NCBI GenBank assembly: GCA_039519185.1
Contig: CM076847.1
Coordinates: 43,372,916-43,436,915 of the forward strand
Direction of reading: 5' to 3'
DNA from: Astragalus membranaceus
Taxonomy: Eukaryota > Streptophyta > Magnoliopsida > Fabales > Fabaceae
Length of the DNA: 64,000 nucleotides
The translations under genes and the position numbers were made by a program. Within the stretch, counting starts at the first letter, position 1. Every line of letters begins with the position of its first letter. Shown in pieces: positions 18,835 to 30,493 of this stretch. The notes under the pieces are model-generated. The model was not told the origin of the DNA and ran no database searches. It saw only the letters and a list, made by a program, of their open reading frames with translations.

Positions 18835-20589
18835 CCCTGGGTGTGGGCGCCGTGTGCCAGGGTGTGTGGGTGTGTTGCTGTGTGTGTGGGTGTGTGTTCC
18901 TGTGTCTTGGCGCAGGGGCGCCTTGGCGCCACATTCTGCGTGTTGCGTTGCGTTCCCTGCTGTCTGGGCGCCATGGGCGCCAAATCCTGTGTCATGTTGC
19001 GTTGTTGCGTTGCCTGGGCGCCAAGGGCGCCAGTTTCTGTTGCTGGCCAGTTCCCAGCGTGTTCCCTGCTAGGCGCCCAGTGCCTGGGCGCCATTTTCAG
19101 GATGTTGCTCAAATGTTCCCCAGTTTTGTTTTTGACATAACTTTTGACTCGGATGTCCGATTTAGACGTTTCAAGATGTTTTGGAAAGATTATTCAGAGG
19201 CCTAACTGAATATTCTAATTTGAGGCAAAGTAATCCATTTTTCTGGAAAAGTTGTTTATCTTTGGTGTAGTCGTTAAATGGTGATGTTTTAATAGAAAAT
19301 TGTCGTTTGCCTCCGGTGTTGTGGAAAACTCTCGTGTCTCAAATGTTTTAGAAAATTGTCGTCATCTTGGTGTATTGGTACTGTTTTGGAAGATTGTTGT
19401 TCTCTAGGTGTCTTGGTGCGGTTTGATGCTAGGTGTGAAGGCTCAAACCTTGGTGTTGTTGGAACTAGGTGTGAAGGTTCCAAGTCTTGGTGTTCCGTTG
19501 AGTCGGGTGGTTTGTGTCCTTTTTGGTGTCGTGAACTGGAGTAAAACCTTTTTGGTGTAATAGGTAATCTTAGTGTCCCGGTGTCAATAACGATGTGTTG
19601 AATGGTTTTTGATGAAAATGCCCCTAATGGCTATTATTTTGGTTGACCATGGTATTGATGATGAATAAAAGTTGCGGCCTTATAAGTGACGATGATGCCA
19701 TAAAGGTTATTAGCGAAGATGATATTAATGATGGTGAATGTTAGTAACAACAATATGTGGGATGATAACTTGACAGGTGATGTGCCTTTTATTGGCAAGT
19801 TGGTAAGTGATGAGTCACTAAGTTGATTATGATTTTATGTGACTGTCTCCGGTGCATGTCATGGTGCTTCATACATCTCATGTGCATAAAGAAGTGACGA
19901 TGATGCCATAAAGGCTATTTAGTGACGATGATGCCATAAAGGCTATTCAGTGACGATGATGATAGGTACCACATGCATACGCCCGTTGTAGTGGGTTGCA
20001 TTCATGGATGACATTTGGTGACTAGTTGAGATTGTTTATAATCTGATGAATGTTTATAATTGGACGTATGTTTATAAATTGACGTGTGAAGTGAAACGGT
20101 GGATGTAGTATCATATTCTAGCATACTTCCTATCATTTTATGCTATTATATTGAAGATATCTCACCCTTTCTGTTTGAATGTTACCCCTATGCGGTAACG
20201 TGCAGGTGATCTCGAGTGAAGGCTTAGGTACCTTCGCTAGCTGAGTCTGGTCGTCTGCTCTGATACGTAGCACTCAGTGGGGGGGGGGGGGGGAATGAAC
20301 CTTAGTTTTATGATTAATGAACTGTTGTAGTTGATGGATTTTGTGACTTTCCGCTGCGTAGATGCTGAGTTTTTAGTATGTTGATTGAATTGAGCGTTTT
20401 GAGCTCACCCCAGTCGTGATGTGCTATGTATCGCGTTACTATTGACGATGAAACTATTTTATATTGATGCATAATTTTGTGTGGATTTATGTGTGACATC
20501 CCATGTGGTGAAATATGATTTTTAATGAAAAAAAAAAAGAAACTCTGATGTTTAGTAAATAAATTACCGGGTAGAAAAGGGGTGTTACA
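18835..20589 (+). repeat. 3' LTR of B, right part
   Basis: It resumes with CCCTG, the right duplication of C, in the GGCGCC array, and ends GGGGTGTTACA. A run of about 14 G occurs near 20280 where the 5' LTR has a short GGGGGTGGG. The hairpin is at 20181-20199. Confidence 0.9.
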
Positions 20590-22741
20590 GGTACCACCAC
20601 AGCCAGGGGCGCAGGGTCCCCCGGATACACTGTGGCGACCAATGCCTCCACCTGAAAGACCATTAGGGTCTCAACTCCTGGATCCTTATTTGATACCTGA
20701 CACCATCAAGAGGTTCTTTGGTGTTCAGTTGAAACCGCTCGATAGACCAGTATACAAGAAGCCTTACCCCGAGTGGGTGGATAGATTGGTGCCTCTGCCC
20801 ATAGGATTTAAAACCCCTGACTTTGCCACATTCTCTGGGGATGATGGTAAGTCTACTATGGAGCACGTCGGCCGATTCACGGCCCAATGTGGGGAAGGAA
20901 ACCAGAATGAGTTCCATAAGTTGCAGTTGTTCCCTTTGTCTCTGACAGGGAGTGCCTTCTCATGGTATTCTTCTCTCTCGCCTGATTCTATACAGACATG
21001 GGCAGACATGGAAAGGTGCTTCCATGACAGATTTTATTGGCCACAGCCTGAAGTTACGGCTGACGATCTCATGAGTTTATGGCAGAAGTTGGATGAGGCT
21101 GTGACAGACTTCATTGAAAGATTCAAAAAGATGGCTGGAAAGTGCTCAGTACCCTTTCCAGAATCACAACTTACTTCCATGGCCATCTCTGGAATGCACC
21201 CGCAATTGAAGGAAAAGCATGTGGGACAAGCTTGTAGTGACCCTAGTGGCCAGGCTTCTAGGGCAATCGAGATTGAACAATTCATATAAGAGAGAGAAAG
21301 GAAGAGAGATAGTAGGGGTCGAGGGCCTCAGTTGGTATCAGTAGTTGATGCGGCCGAGGACTCAGATTATGATGAATCAGCCAATTACACGGCAGACATC
21401 TTGGTAGCTAAGATAGTCAAAGGTAAAACATACCTCTATCCTGCTCTTAAACCTGCCAAGGGAAAGGAGAAGGACGAGGCAGAGAACAAGGTTGAGTACT
21501 CCTTTGACATCTCTAAGATCGATCAAATATTTGATTATCTCCTCAAGGATAAATAGATTAAGCTCCTCGACGACCATAAGATACCCCCTCCTAAAGAAAT
21601 AAAAGGGAAGAGGTACTACAAGTGGCACAATTCATTCAATCATGCTACTTGGAACTGCATTATCTTCCACCGAGCCATTCAAGAAGCCATAAAGAAGGGG
21701 AGGTTCAGAATGGCCGACATGGGGACACAGGAGATGAGTATCGATACTGATCCTTTCCCCAATATGAACATCGGCATGGTCTCCTTCTCAGGGAGCGATC
21801 GAGGGAAAGGAAAGAAGAAGTACATATGGGTTCCCAAGTAGGAGGCTCCCCTAGAAAATAAAGTATGTGTCTTCAACCGATTGGGGTCACCCCCTAGAGG
21901 ATCTACGGTGGAAGATCGTATGGCACTGTTGCAAGAAAAGTTGCAACTCGGAGGATTGAGCCAGCCTCAAGGAACCCAAAAGAAACTCCCAAAGCCAGGA
22001 AAGCTTGTTCAGGATCTCAGAGAGCTACATGTATCCAAGCTTAACCATGGGACTAACCCTGGGAGGAGTGCACCTCGGACCAAAGATATGAGAGAAAGAC
22101 TCCAGCGTGTTTCACCCGGGGGGCATGGTAGGCCAGCTGATGATCCCACTGGGCAAGCCACCATGCCAAACCTAGGCAAAGAATCTCATCCCAAAGAGGA
22201 TTGAATGGTAGCGAAGGTCACCGAAGCCCAAGGCTCGACATCAGTGGATATTACTTTACTGAACGACCGTGAATTAAGGGCTGTCAGAACAGTGAAACCA
22301 CCATCAGAAGTTCCACAAGGCCAATGGATGACGCAAGCAGCAGTGGAAATACCAGCCCCTGGGTTTGCTTCCAAATCTCGTTCGCAGAAGAGGAGGCAAC
22401 AAAGGGCGAGGGCTTATAATAGAATGAGGGAGACACTTCAGATGCTCACCTTGGCCAAAGAAAGGAATGCCCAGACCATTCCCGCAGCCACGGCAGCTAC
22501 GACTTTGGAACAGGCCTTCCCAAAATCGGCCGAGGAAATAGCTCCAGAGCAGCAAACACCCAACGTATATGGCCCTAGTGCACCCACTAAAACGACAGAA
22601 GCACCCAATGTGGTGATAGGGATGATGGATGCACCTTATAGCCCGCTGACTGAGGCAGTGATAGAATGCTTGTATGGGCCTAACAGCCCCAAACCACCTC
22701 AGCCAGTTAATGCACCCCAAGTTGAAGGGGCTATGACATAA
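20590..22741 (+). pseudogene. Element A gag core and linker, nonsense-riddled
   Basis: One reading frame covers this and the protease without a frameshift, but five stops interrupt it (near 21287, 21554, 21839, 22202 and 22739). The gag core includes PDFATFSGDDGKSTMEHVGRF and LSLTGSAFSWYSSL, then DMERCFHDRF. A long basic Q/P/A-rich linker follows. No zinc knuckle is visible. Point mutations without indels indicate moderate age. Confidence 0.8.
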
Positions 22742-23575
22742 GAAGAGCTAGTCGAGGATGACCTCTTGGGGGAAGATGAGGAGAACCCCTTTGGTCCATT
22801 GGACTTTGATGGAGACTCCTTGATGGGGTCAATCCTTGACGACATCAAGGATGAGGCTAATGGGGAATGTTATGCTGACATAGAGATGGTGAGACTTCTT
22901 CCACAAGAACTCTGGGGCAATAAAGATCAACCAAGGGCTGCCTTGACAGAGCCTGAGGCAGAAATTACAGAAGGAATGCTGTTTGAAAAACCCAAAGCAA
23001 ACATGACTGGACACCTGAAGCCATTATATATCAAAGCCCATATGAATGGGAAGCTGTTTAAACATGTCTTCGTAGATGGCGGTGCTGTGCTGAATATTAT
23101 GCCATTAGCCACTATGAAGAAGCTGGGGAAGAACGCCAAGGACTTCATCCCAACCAGTATGACCACGACCAGTTTCATGGGCCACCCATCCCACGCTTTG
23201 GGAGTGTTGGTAGCCAATGTAACAGTTGGGAGCAAGGTAACTCGCTCGGCCTTCTTTGTTATAGAAGGAAAGCCCTCATATACTGTGATCCTGGGAAGAG
23301 ATTGGATCTGCACCAGTGAATGTGTCCCCTCTACCCTGCATCAGATGTTAATGATATGGATACGAGATCAAGTGGAAATAGTAGAAGCAGACCCTAATCC
23401 GTTCCCTGCAGAGGTAAAGATGTTTGAGGCCATCTTCTACTCCCCTCATTTGCATCCTATTTCCATCCCAGGGGATTATGAGGAAGGTGGCATAGTGTCA
23501 TGTGACTGGACCAAAAGAGGTTTTGAATTCAATATGTTGGCCGACCCACGGCCTGGCAATAAGGATAATGATTAA
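22742..23575 (+). pseudogene. Element A aspartic protease domain
   Basis: An acidic leader (EDEENPFGPLDFDGDSL) precedes a retropepsin-like fold with VDGGAVLNIMP (Asp at ~104 counting from 22766) and VILGRDWI (~174-181). DGG instead of D-T/S-G is common in Tat and Athila proteases. It is in frame with the gag above but cut off by a stop at 22739, and RT follows in another frame. Confidence 0.75.
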
Positions 23576-23609
23576 TCTCCCACCATAGGTACAGAGCCTA
23601 CTGGATCGG

Positions 23610-24830
23610 TTGCACCTATTCCAGATTGAATCCAGCATTGAAGAGGCTATGTTTGGTGCAATAGATGAAGAGCACGAACTCGAGGAACACTCCTGCCAAG
23701 AGGATTCGGATGACTCCCTCGACGGAACGTTGGCCGAGCCTTCTCACCTGGAGCCCATCCAGAGGATGATGCCCACTTTTGAAGCGCAAGACCCTCTGTT
23801 AGAGGTGAACCTGGGAAGCGAAAAGGAGCCAAGGATAACCAAGGTCAGTGATAAATTACAACCTCAACAATAAGATCAAATGGTGGATCTAGTAAAGGAC
23901 TACCGTGACTGCTTTGCATGGGATTACCATGAGATGCCAAGCCTTGATAAAGCCTTGGTAGAGTATAGGTTGCCCGTCAAAGAAGGTTGCAAGCCCCATA
24001 AACAGCCACCGAGGAGGTTCAATCCGTAGCTAATGCCCCAGATCAAAGCAGAGGTGGAAATATTGCTCAAGGCAGGATTCATAAGAACTTCCAGGTACGT
24101 AGAATGGCTGTCTAATATAGTCCTTGTTATCAAAAAGAATGGCCAGGTCAGAGTTTGTATTGACTAGAGATCTGAACTTGGCCACTCCCAAAGATGAGCA
24201 TGGTATGCCTGTGGCCGATATTTTGTCGACGCCACGGCTAACAATGCCAACTTGACCTTTATGGATGGCTATTCTGGGTATAACCAGATATATGTGGCCA
24301 AGGCTGACACCCATAAGACTGCCTTTAGGTGCCCCAGCACTTTAGGTATCTATGAGTGGTTGGTAATGCCTTTTGGCCTCAAAAATGCATGAGCCACGTA
24401 CCAAAGGGCCATGAATGCTATTTTCCACGACCTCATTGGTAAAAGCATGGAGGTATACATGGATGATGTGGTAGTCCAGTTCAAGAGTTTCGAAGTCCAC
24501 CTAGTGGAGCTTGAACAAGCTCTAAACTAGACGAGACTCCACAATCTCAAAATGAACCCTGCTAAGTGTGCTTTTGGCGTGTCTGCAGGCAATTTTCTAG
24601 GCTTCTTGGTACACAACCAAGACATTGAAGTGGACAAGAACAAAGCTCGAGCTATCCTTGAGGCAAGGCCCCCAGGAACAAGAAGGAGCTGCAGAGTTTA
24701 CTAAGCAAGATCAACTTCCTAAGAAATTAATCTCCAATTCGGCCGGAAAGATGAAAGCTTTCTCACCCCTGTTGAGGATAAAGAAAACTAAGGAAATGAT
24801 ATGGGGAGACAAGTAGCAGGAGGCCTTTGA
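23610..24830 (+). pseudogene. Element A reverse transcriptase, broken
   Basis: Recognisable blocks in order are DCFAWDYHEMP, RRFNP, GFIRTSRYVEWLSNIVLV, KKNGQVRVCID, NLTFMDGYSGYNQI, VMPFGLKNA and the catalytic YMDD at 24456-24467, then NPAKCAFGVSAG. Stops and frameshifts occur between them (for example TAA near 23871, TAG near 24028, and a lost base after VCID). The catalytic box survives but no complete RT could be made. Confidence 0.82.
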
Positions 24831-25636
24831 CTAGATCAAGGCTGCCTTAACTAATCCTCCTGTCTTGGTACCTCCGAAGATCAAGCCATCGGCTGCTTCG
24901 CTCAAGATGATGATAATGGCGCCGAGCGTGCTATCTATGATCCTCAATGACGCTGAGACTAGATGTTCTCCTATTGAGAAGCTTTTTTTGTCCTTGTTTA
25001 ATTCATGTACTAAATTGGAATATTACCTATTTACCTAAGGAGGTTTTGGTTGTGTGCAAAGTGAATATTATCAGATATCTTCTTAATTGGCCCGTCTTAC
25101 AAGGAAGACTTGTCAAGTGGGCCTTTAAGTTAAATGTGTTTTCCTTGACATACAGGCCACTAAGAGCTGTCAAAGGAGAAGCCTTGGCCGATTTAGTGGC
25201 TCAACACCCTTGCGTGGAAATACACGACACCCCAGTCGAGTCTATTAACTATCTGGGCCTAAAGCTCTGGGTGCTCATGTTTGATGGATCGAGTACCCAA
25301 ACAGGGGTTGGCATTGGAGTAGTCATCACCATTCCCTATGGTCAAACGTGGAGATTCATGTGCTGGATAGGGGATCAAGCCTCCAATAATCAAGCCGAGT
25401 ATGAAGCCTTGATCATGGGACTTGATATCCTGGCCACCATGAAGGCTCAATATGTGGAAATCAAGGGGGGTTCACAACTGGTGATCAAGCAAGTTGTTAA
25501 ACAATTGCGAGCCTCGGTGCATAACTTGTTAAAGTTGTTCGCCGACGCAGTCATCATGTATGTCTCTAAGAGCAAAAACCAAGAGGCTAACGACTTAGCC
25601 CAACAAGCCTCGGGTTACAAAGAGTTGGTGGTCTAG
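24831..25636 (+). pseudogene. Element A RNase H remnant and second, archaeal-type RNase H
   Basis: Fragments of the first RNase H (NDAETRCSPIEK, LTYRPLRAVKGEALADLVAQHP) lead into an open frame from 24947. It carries LMFDGSSTQTGVGIGVVI and SNNQAEYEALIMGLD. This DGSS/NNQAEYEAL pattern is the archaeal-type RNase H found in Tat elements, which would degrade template RNA. D113 and E151 are present, but the third acidic residue (normally GDSQLV) is Gly in KGGSQLV, so it is probably inactive. Confidence 0.8.
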
Positions 25637-26947
25637 GTATTGCAACACCCGTACTTCGGCCGAGGAGGACCCTGCCGATGCTTGGATTGGAGTGTTGACA
25701 GAGTACCTCCGTAATCCAACGGCCGACACTAACTTCAAAACCAAGCAAAGGCCGTTGAAGTATATTCTGATAGGGGCGACCTATATAAAAGAAGTGCCAA
25801 TGGGGTGTTGTTACGATGCCTCAAAAGAAAGGATGCGTATATGGTGATGGCAGAGATCCATGCGGGAATTTGTGGGCATATAGGTCTGGCCCCATCACGA
25901 AATGGCTGATATACAAACATGGATACTATTGGCCGACGATCACGGCCGATTGCTTCCAGATTGCAAAGGGATATGAGGCTTGCCAGCTGCATGGACCAAT
26001 CAAGAGAGTGCCTGCAGATGAGCTTCATCCCATTGTCAAACCTTGGCCATTCAGAGGGTGGGCCATGGATTTAATTGGCAACCCTCCGAGCTCAAAGGGC
26101 CATAACTTTATTACTGTGGCCACTGATTACTTGACTAAATGGGTGGAAGCTGCGCCTTTAGCAAGTGTCAATCAGGCTACAGTGATTAGGTTCAAAGAAA
26201 ACCAAATCATATACAGATTTGCCATTCCTGAAACCATCACGGCCGATCAAGGCACAATGTTCACCAGGGAACAAGTGGTGGCCTTTGCACAAGAATATGG
26301 CATTAAGATGAGACATTCGTCTCCTTATTATGCTCAAGCCAATGGGCAAGCAGAGACTACCAACAAGATCATCATCGAGCTCATCAAGAAAAATATAGAG
26401 GACAAGCCTCGACGGTGGCACAAGACCCTTAATGAGGTCCTTTGGGCTATGAGAAATTCTAAGTCCACGGCCACGGGGGTAACCCCTTATCGTTTGGTAT
26501 GGGCAGGATGTCGTGTTACCATTGGAAATCAGTGTGGCATCATTAAGGGTGGCTCGGCAGCATGCTCTCGGCATAGATGAATACCAACAAGCCATGTTAA
26601 TTGAGTTGGACTCGGTGGAGGATGACAGGTTGGTTGCCATCAGCAGAATTGAGATGAACAAAGCCAAAACGGACCGAGCCTACAACCAACACGTCAAGCC
26701 AAAGAATTTTCTTGAGGGTGATCTCGTATGGAAGACTATTTTGCCACTTGGGAGGAAAGATCCTCAGTTTTGCAAGTGGTCCCCAAATTGGGACGGGCCC
26801 TACATTGTAAGTGAAGTATACGACGGTGGGGCATATCGTTTGATTACGTTCGACGGCGAAGAGTTCGAAACAAAGATCAATGGAAAATATCTCAAAGCAT
26901 ATTATCCTACTCTATGGGAAAGTATGCAAGGGAAAGAAAATTGGTAA
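25637..26947 (+). pseudogene. Element A integrase, broken near the C-terminus
   Basis: An open frame at 25816-26580 has GYYWPT, a zinc site in which the first Cys of the usual CEACQ is Tyr (GYEACQLHG), and a D-D-35-E core with D85 (AMDLIG), D144 (TADQGT) and E180 (GQAET). The frame then shifts and the C-terminal domain continues at about 26513-26947 (VYDGGAYRLITFDGEEF). It would have inserted the cDNA. Zinc-site loss and frameshift make it inactive. Confidence 0.82.
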
Positions 26948-27029
26948 TTATACAAAAAAGTAAAATTGTCATGGCAGCTCGCCACACATCGGCGGCCTGG
27001 TGATGCAAATTTACAGGATTATAAACAGG

Positions 27030-28591
27030 GAGAGCATCAATACTGCTCGCTGGGAGCAACAACTATCTCAGGGCTTCCCATAGTAGCCTCGGTCTCCAAT
27101 GTAGCCTCATCCGACACAGCATCCGTCCCCTTCGCCGCAAAGGCATCCATCAAGACGTCCATCACCGCAACAGCAATTTAACCTGTTATAACCTCATCTG
27201 TCTTAGCAGTAGCGACTTCACTTGACATAACCTCACCTGCCTCAGCAGCAGCAGCCTCTCCCAATATCTCCAAACCCTCGGAGGGGGAATCCAACAATGG
27301 GCATACTTTTGATACTGTCACCCCCACTTCAGCCGCAACGTCATCCCTGAGGTGTGTAGTTGCCTAGGCAGCAGGGGCGTTGCTGGAAGTTGGAAGGTCA
27401 AAAGATGGTGGTGGCTCATCAAGTATGGCTTTAGTAGGGGCCTCAACATCCTCTTGATCCACGTGGGCGAGGGCTTGCTCATAAGATGACCTCCGGGCTC
27501 CCCATCCTTCAACGGCTTGACTTAGAGCAGCACGCCTTTTATCTAGATCCGCCTCTAGGCCAGGTCGCTGTGGGAGGAGGTGTGCGGGGGGAGGATCTAA
27601 TGCTGAGCTGGGATGGAACAATTGAACAATATCAGAAGAGATGGTAGAAAGTTTATCTGTGGCTGCGAGTGCTGAGGAGTGAGGGAAGCTAGTTCAGCCT
27701 GGAAAGAAACTATTTGATCTTCAATGGTCTTGATCCTGCAAGCAATTATTTCCTGTTAGGCTATAGTCTCTTGCTTGGTCTGGCTGAGGAAAACGAAGGT
27801 CGCTTTGTAACCGTCCTTCTCAGCATGAAGGGAATCTAGCCGATGCAGGGAGGCTAAGGCCCGATCCTGAGTGGCTTTGGCTCGGCGATACAAACTGGAG
27901 ATGTCCCCAAGTTGTAGAGCTATTTCCTTAAGAGCATCTTTCTTGACAGAGGGGTAATCATTGTAGTTAGAAACCAAAAACAAGGTAGCCCAGAGGGCCG
28001 CCACCTGGTCAGGATCGGTGGGGATCTCCCCAGCCAAGGCCGTCTCCACTTGAACGAGGTCAACCTCCATAGAAGAGGGGCCGATTCTGGAGCCTCAAGG
28101 CACAAGAAATCGCGCTGCAATTCTTCATCGGTGATTACTGGCGAAGAAATGTCCTCTATTTGATGATCAGAAGGAGAATCGGCATCTGCAAGTGTAGGAG
28201 GATCGGCCACCGCGGTGTCACCAGCGGGTTCCTGCAGAAGAGAGGCAAATAATGAGAAAGGAGGATGATGACGGTGGAAACACTGAGTAGCATAAGAAAG
28301 GCAACTTACAGAGACGGAGATTGGACTATCAAAGGGTGGAGCTTGAGAAGATGGTGGTGATTCAGTCGGAGTACGAAGCCTCTGCGAAACCACCCAAAGA
28401 AATTCAACAAGAGAAGCAGATAAATAGCAGGGCTCCAATAATGCACTAAGAAAAGAGACTTACCCGTAACCGTTTGAGAGGAGGTGGTGATACGTCAATG
28501 AGTGGAGCTGCAGGAGGGGCTGATTTGAGTAGTTCCCGGGTTCTTTTTCGTTGGAGGATTGGGACATCATCGTCTTCATCATCATCGTCGT
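27030..28591 (-). pseudogene. Element A antisense gene, 3' exons with two short introns and a coiled coil
   Basis: Read on the minus strand, an acidic then basic exon (DDDVPILQRKRTRELLK) ends at 28464. GTAAGT starts an intron at 28463 that ends CAG at 28382. A small exon (RLRTPTESPPSSQAPPF) ends at 28310. A second intron starts GTAAGT at 28309 and ends CAG at 28232. Both are about 80 nt and phase 0. The next exon is acidic; after a frameshift near 28070 a helical, probably coiled-coil stretch follows (DISSLYRRAKATQDRALASL), then an Ala/Glu-rich tail. Upstream exons are at 44574-45178 and 47965-48702. It converges tail-to-tail with pol. Confidence 0.65.
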
Positions 28592-28892
28592 TGATAAGAC
28601 TATTTTTAGAGTCTTTTTAATAGTTATTTTTATTAAGTTTTTTTTATTTTAATATATTTTTTTGAGCTATTTTACTACAAATGTTTACTTTTTATTTTCA
28701 GGTTTTATTTTGAAGCAAAAGAGAAAATATGAGCTAAAATGAAGAACAAAGAAAATATTTGAGGAGGAACAATTTTTTAGACAGCACTAGGCACTCTGCA
28801 GGGCGCCAAGGGCGCCAAGGAGCAGCACAGCGCAAAACTGGCGCAGGACAGGGCGTCAAGGGCGCCAAGGAGCAGCAGCAGCGCAAACTGTC
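28592..28892 (+). mobile_element. Solo Athila-family LTR, left part
   Basis: It starts TGATAAGACTATTTTTAG, collinear with the X LTR in reverse. GTCGT at 28587-28591 is repeated at 44574-44578, right after the other end. No internal region remains, so this is a solo LTR of about 1.85 kb once the 14.1-kb insertion is removed. A GGCGCC patch is at 28799-28869. Confidence 0.9.
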
Positions 28893-29245
28893 TGTTATAC
28901 CGCAATTTTGTCCGATCATTTATCGCAATTGTTTTAGCCCCCGTGTCACAAGTCCATTACGAGAACGACATTTCGAGCATTGTCTTGTTTTAATTTAGAC
29001 CGGTTTGTCTAATTGGGCCAATTCTTAGTAAATGGGCCTATGTTCGGTATTTTGGACTTAATTTAGTCCTTTTGATCAAAAAGCCATAAAAATAATAATG
29101 AGATAAAATCAGAAAATAAAAAATATATATTACAATAAAGTGTCCAAATAATACAAAAAACCCAAAAATACAAAAATAAGAATAATCCAAAAAATAGAAA
29201 AGAACGAAAATAACAAAAAGGGGGTGTCAGTAGCATTAACCTTCG

Positions 29246-29312
29246 GCCCAACAAGCTGCTTGCCCAACAAGTCGACTTGCCCAACAAGTTAACTTCTCCA
29301 ACAAGTCTCTTC
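29246..29312. repeat. Row of CAAG-NNNN-CTTG palindromes upstream of the TATA box
   Basis: Four ~17-bp units each hold CCAACAAG and a near-palindrome with a different centre: CAAGCTGCTTG, CAAGTCGACTTG (perfect) and CAAGTTAACTTC (perfect as CAAGTTAACTTG in LTRs 2 and 3), then CAAGTCTCTT. The position just before TATAAAAG suggests a promoter element. Confidence 0.75.
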
Positions 29313-29326
29313 ACCTAACCCTTCAC

Positions 29327-29335
29327 CTATAAAAG
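29327..29335 (+). promoter_or_regulatory. TATA box, LTR 1
   Basis: CTATAAAAG lies about 15 bp after the palindrome row and is kept in LTR 2 (35643-35651) and LTR 3 (41882-41890). Confidence 0.7.
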
Positions 29336-29632
29336 GAGGCTCTGTCCACAGTGAAAAACACACCACAGTGATTCAACAAGAACACTGAACACATTCTCTC
29401 CCTCTCCTAGCGAAGCTCTCGCTCTCTCTCTCTCCCCCTCCCTTTTTTATTTTTATTTTTCTTTTAATTAGTTTATTTTTAAATATTCATGATAAATATT
29501 TTTCACTAGTTGCACTTTTCATTTTTTCTTTTTTGTTAACTTTTCGTTCATATTCAAAACAAAAACAAAAATATTCCTTTTCCTCTCATAAATAAAGAAA
29601 TATTTTCAAAAAATATAAATAGGGGACTAAGT

Positions 29633-29958
29633 CGACTGTACAGTCGGGTTAGTCTGCTTTTTAGGTCACTAATGAACCGTTACGGATCATGTCCTAAAAT
29701 CCCTATTTAAAATAAACAATTTCTAAACTAAAAAAAAAATACAAACACATTTCTTTCCACAAATCAAATTTTTAAAATAGGGGATTAAGTCGGCCGTACG
29801 GCCGGGTTAGTCACCGTTCTAGGACGAATGAACCGTACGGATCAAGAGTCCTAAAACCCCTATTCAAATAAAATCAAACCACCACACATCAAACTATCTT
29901 CCAAACTTCAAAAAACTCCATTTTCACAAAGTAGGGGACTAAGCCGACTGTACAGTCG
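29633..29958. repeat. Three spaced 14-bp palindromes with symmetric changes
   Basis: CGACTGTACAGTCG at 29633-29646, CGGCCGTACGGCCG at 29791-29804 and CGACTGTACAGTCG at 29945-29958 are each followed by GGTTAGT and later AATGAAC and TCCTAA. Spacing is 158 and 154 bp. Each lies inside a longer partial inverted repeat (AGGGGA ... TCCCT/CCCCTA). Confidence 0.85.
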
Positions 29959-30475
29959 GGTTAGTCATCATTTAGGAGAAATGAACTGATCACTCAGGAG
30001 TCCTAAGATCCCTAAGTAAAATACACCAACAAACAAAGTTTTCTACCAAGAACTACATGTGATTTGATTCTCTCCAAGAGATACTTAGGAGCAGAGGGCG
30101 GCCGACCTCTGTCAATTGCACTAATAAAAAACCTTTTTTTTAGTCTTTTCCCAAATAATCACTTTCTTAAATTCAAATAAAATATCAATTTTCCTATTTC
30201 TTTTTAATTCACAATAAAAGGGTAAAAATAAATGTTTTCAAAATTAACTTTCGCTTCTACAACTAATTAGCAGGTAACCTTCCTTAGGAAGGATGTCGTG
30301 GGGTGCTAATACCTTCCCCACGCATAACCGACTCCCAAACCCTTATCTGATTTCAAGGACCCTTATCCAAACTCAAAGGGATTTTCCAATGTTTGCCCTT
30401 AAACTAAACTTTGGTGGCGGCTTCATTTTTGAACCTTCGAGGAATCCTCACGCGGATTTTTTCAGTCGCTACAGC

Positions 30476-30493
30476 TGGCGACTTCACTGGGGA
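30476..30493 (+). other. Primer binding site, non-coding element copy 1
   Basis: TGGCGACTTCACTGGGGA starts two bases after the LTR. This TGGCGACT...TGGGGA form is typical of Ogre/Tat-type elements; I believe tRNA-Arg but am not certain. The second copy is at 36790-36807. Confidence 0.7.

Larger units (their letters stand above)
20590..28591 (+). mobile_element. Element A (Tat lineage), slice 2: gag core to pol end and antisense gene
   Basis: It starts at the right GGTAC duplication of B and ends at the GTCGT duplication (28587-28591) of the solo LTR. In order: gag, protease, RT, RNase H remnant, second archaeal-type RNase H and integrase on the plus strand, then the end of an antisense gene on the minus strand. 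A second RNase H plus an antisense extra gene places it in the Tat lineage. Confidence 0.85.
28893..30473 (+). repeat. LTR 1 of the tandem non-coding element (1,581 bp)
   Basis: It starts TGTTATACCGC and ends GTCGCTACA. It contains the CAAG-n-CTTG palindrome row (29246-29312), the TATA box (29327) and three 14-bp palindromes (29633, 29791, 29945). Confidence 0.9.

Noticed and set aside
20582..20589. Gag frame of A appearing to start inside the B LTR
   Set aside because: The first codons belong to the B terminus; the frame is merely open across the insertion junction.
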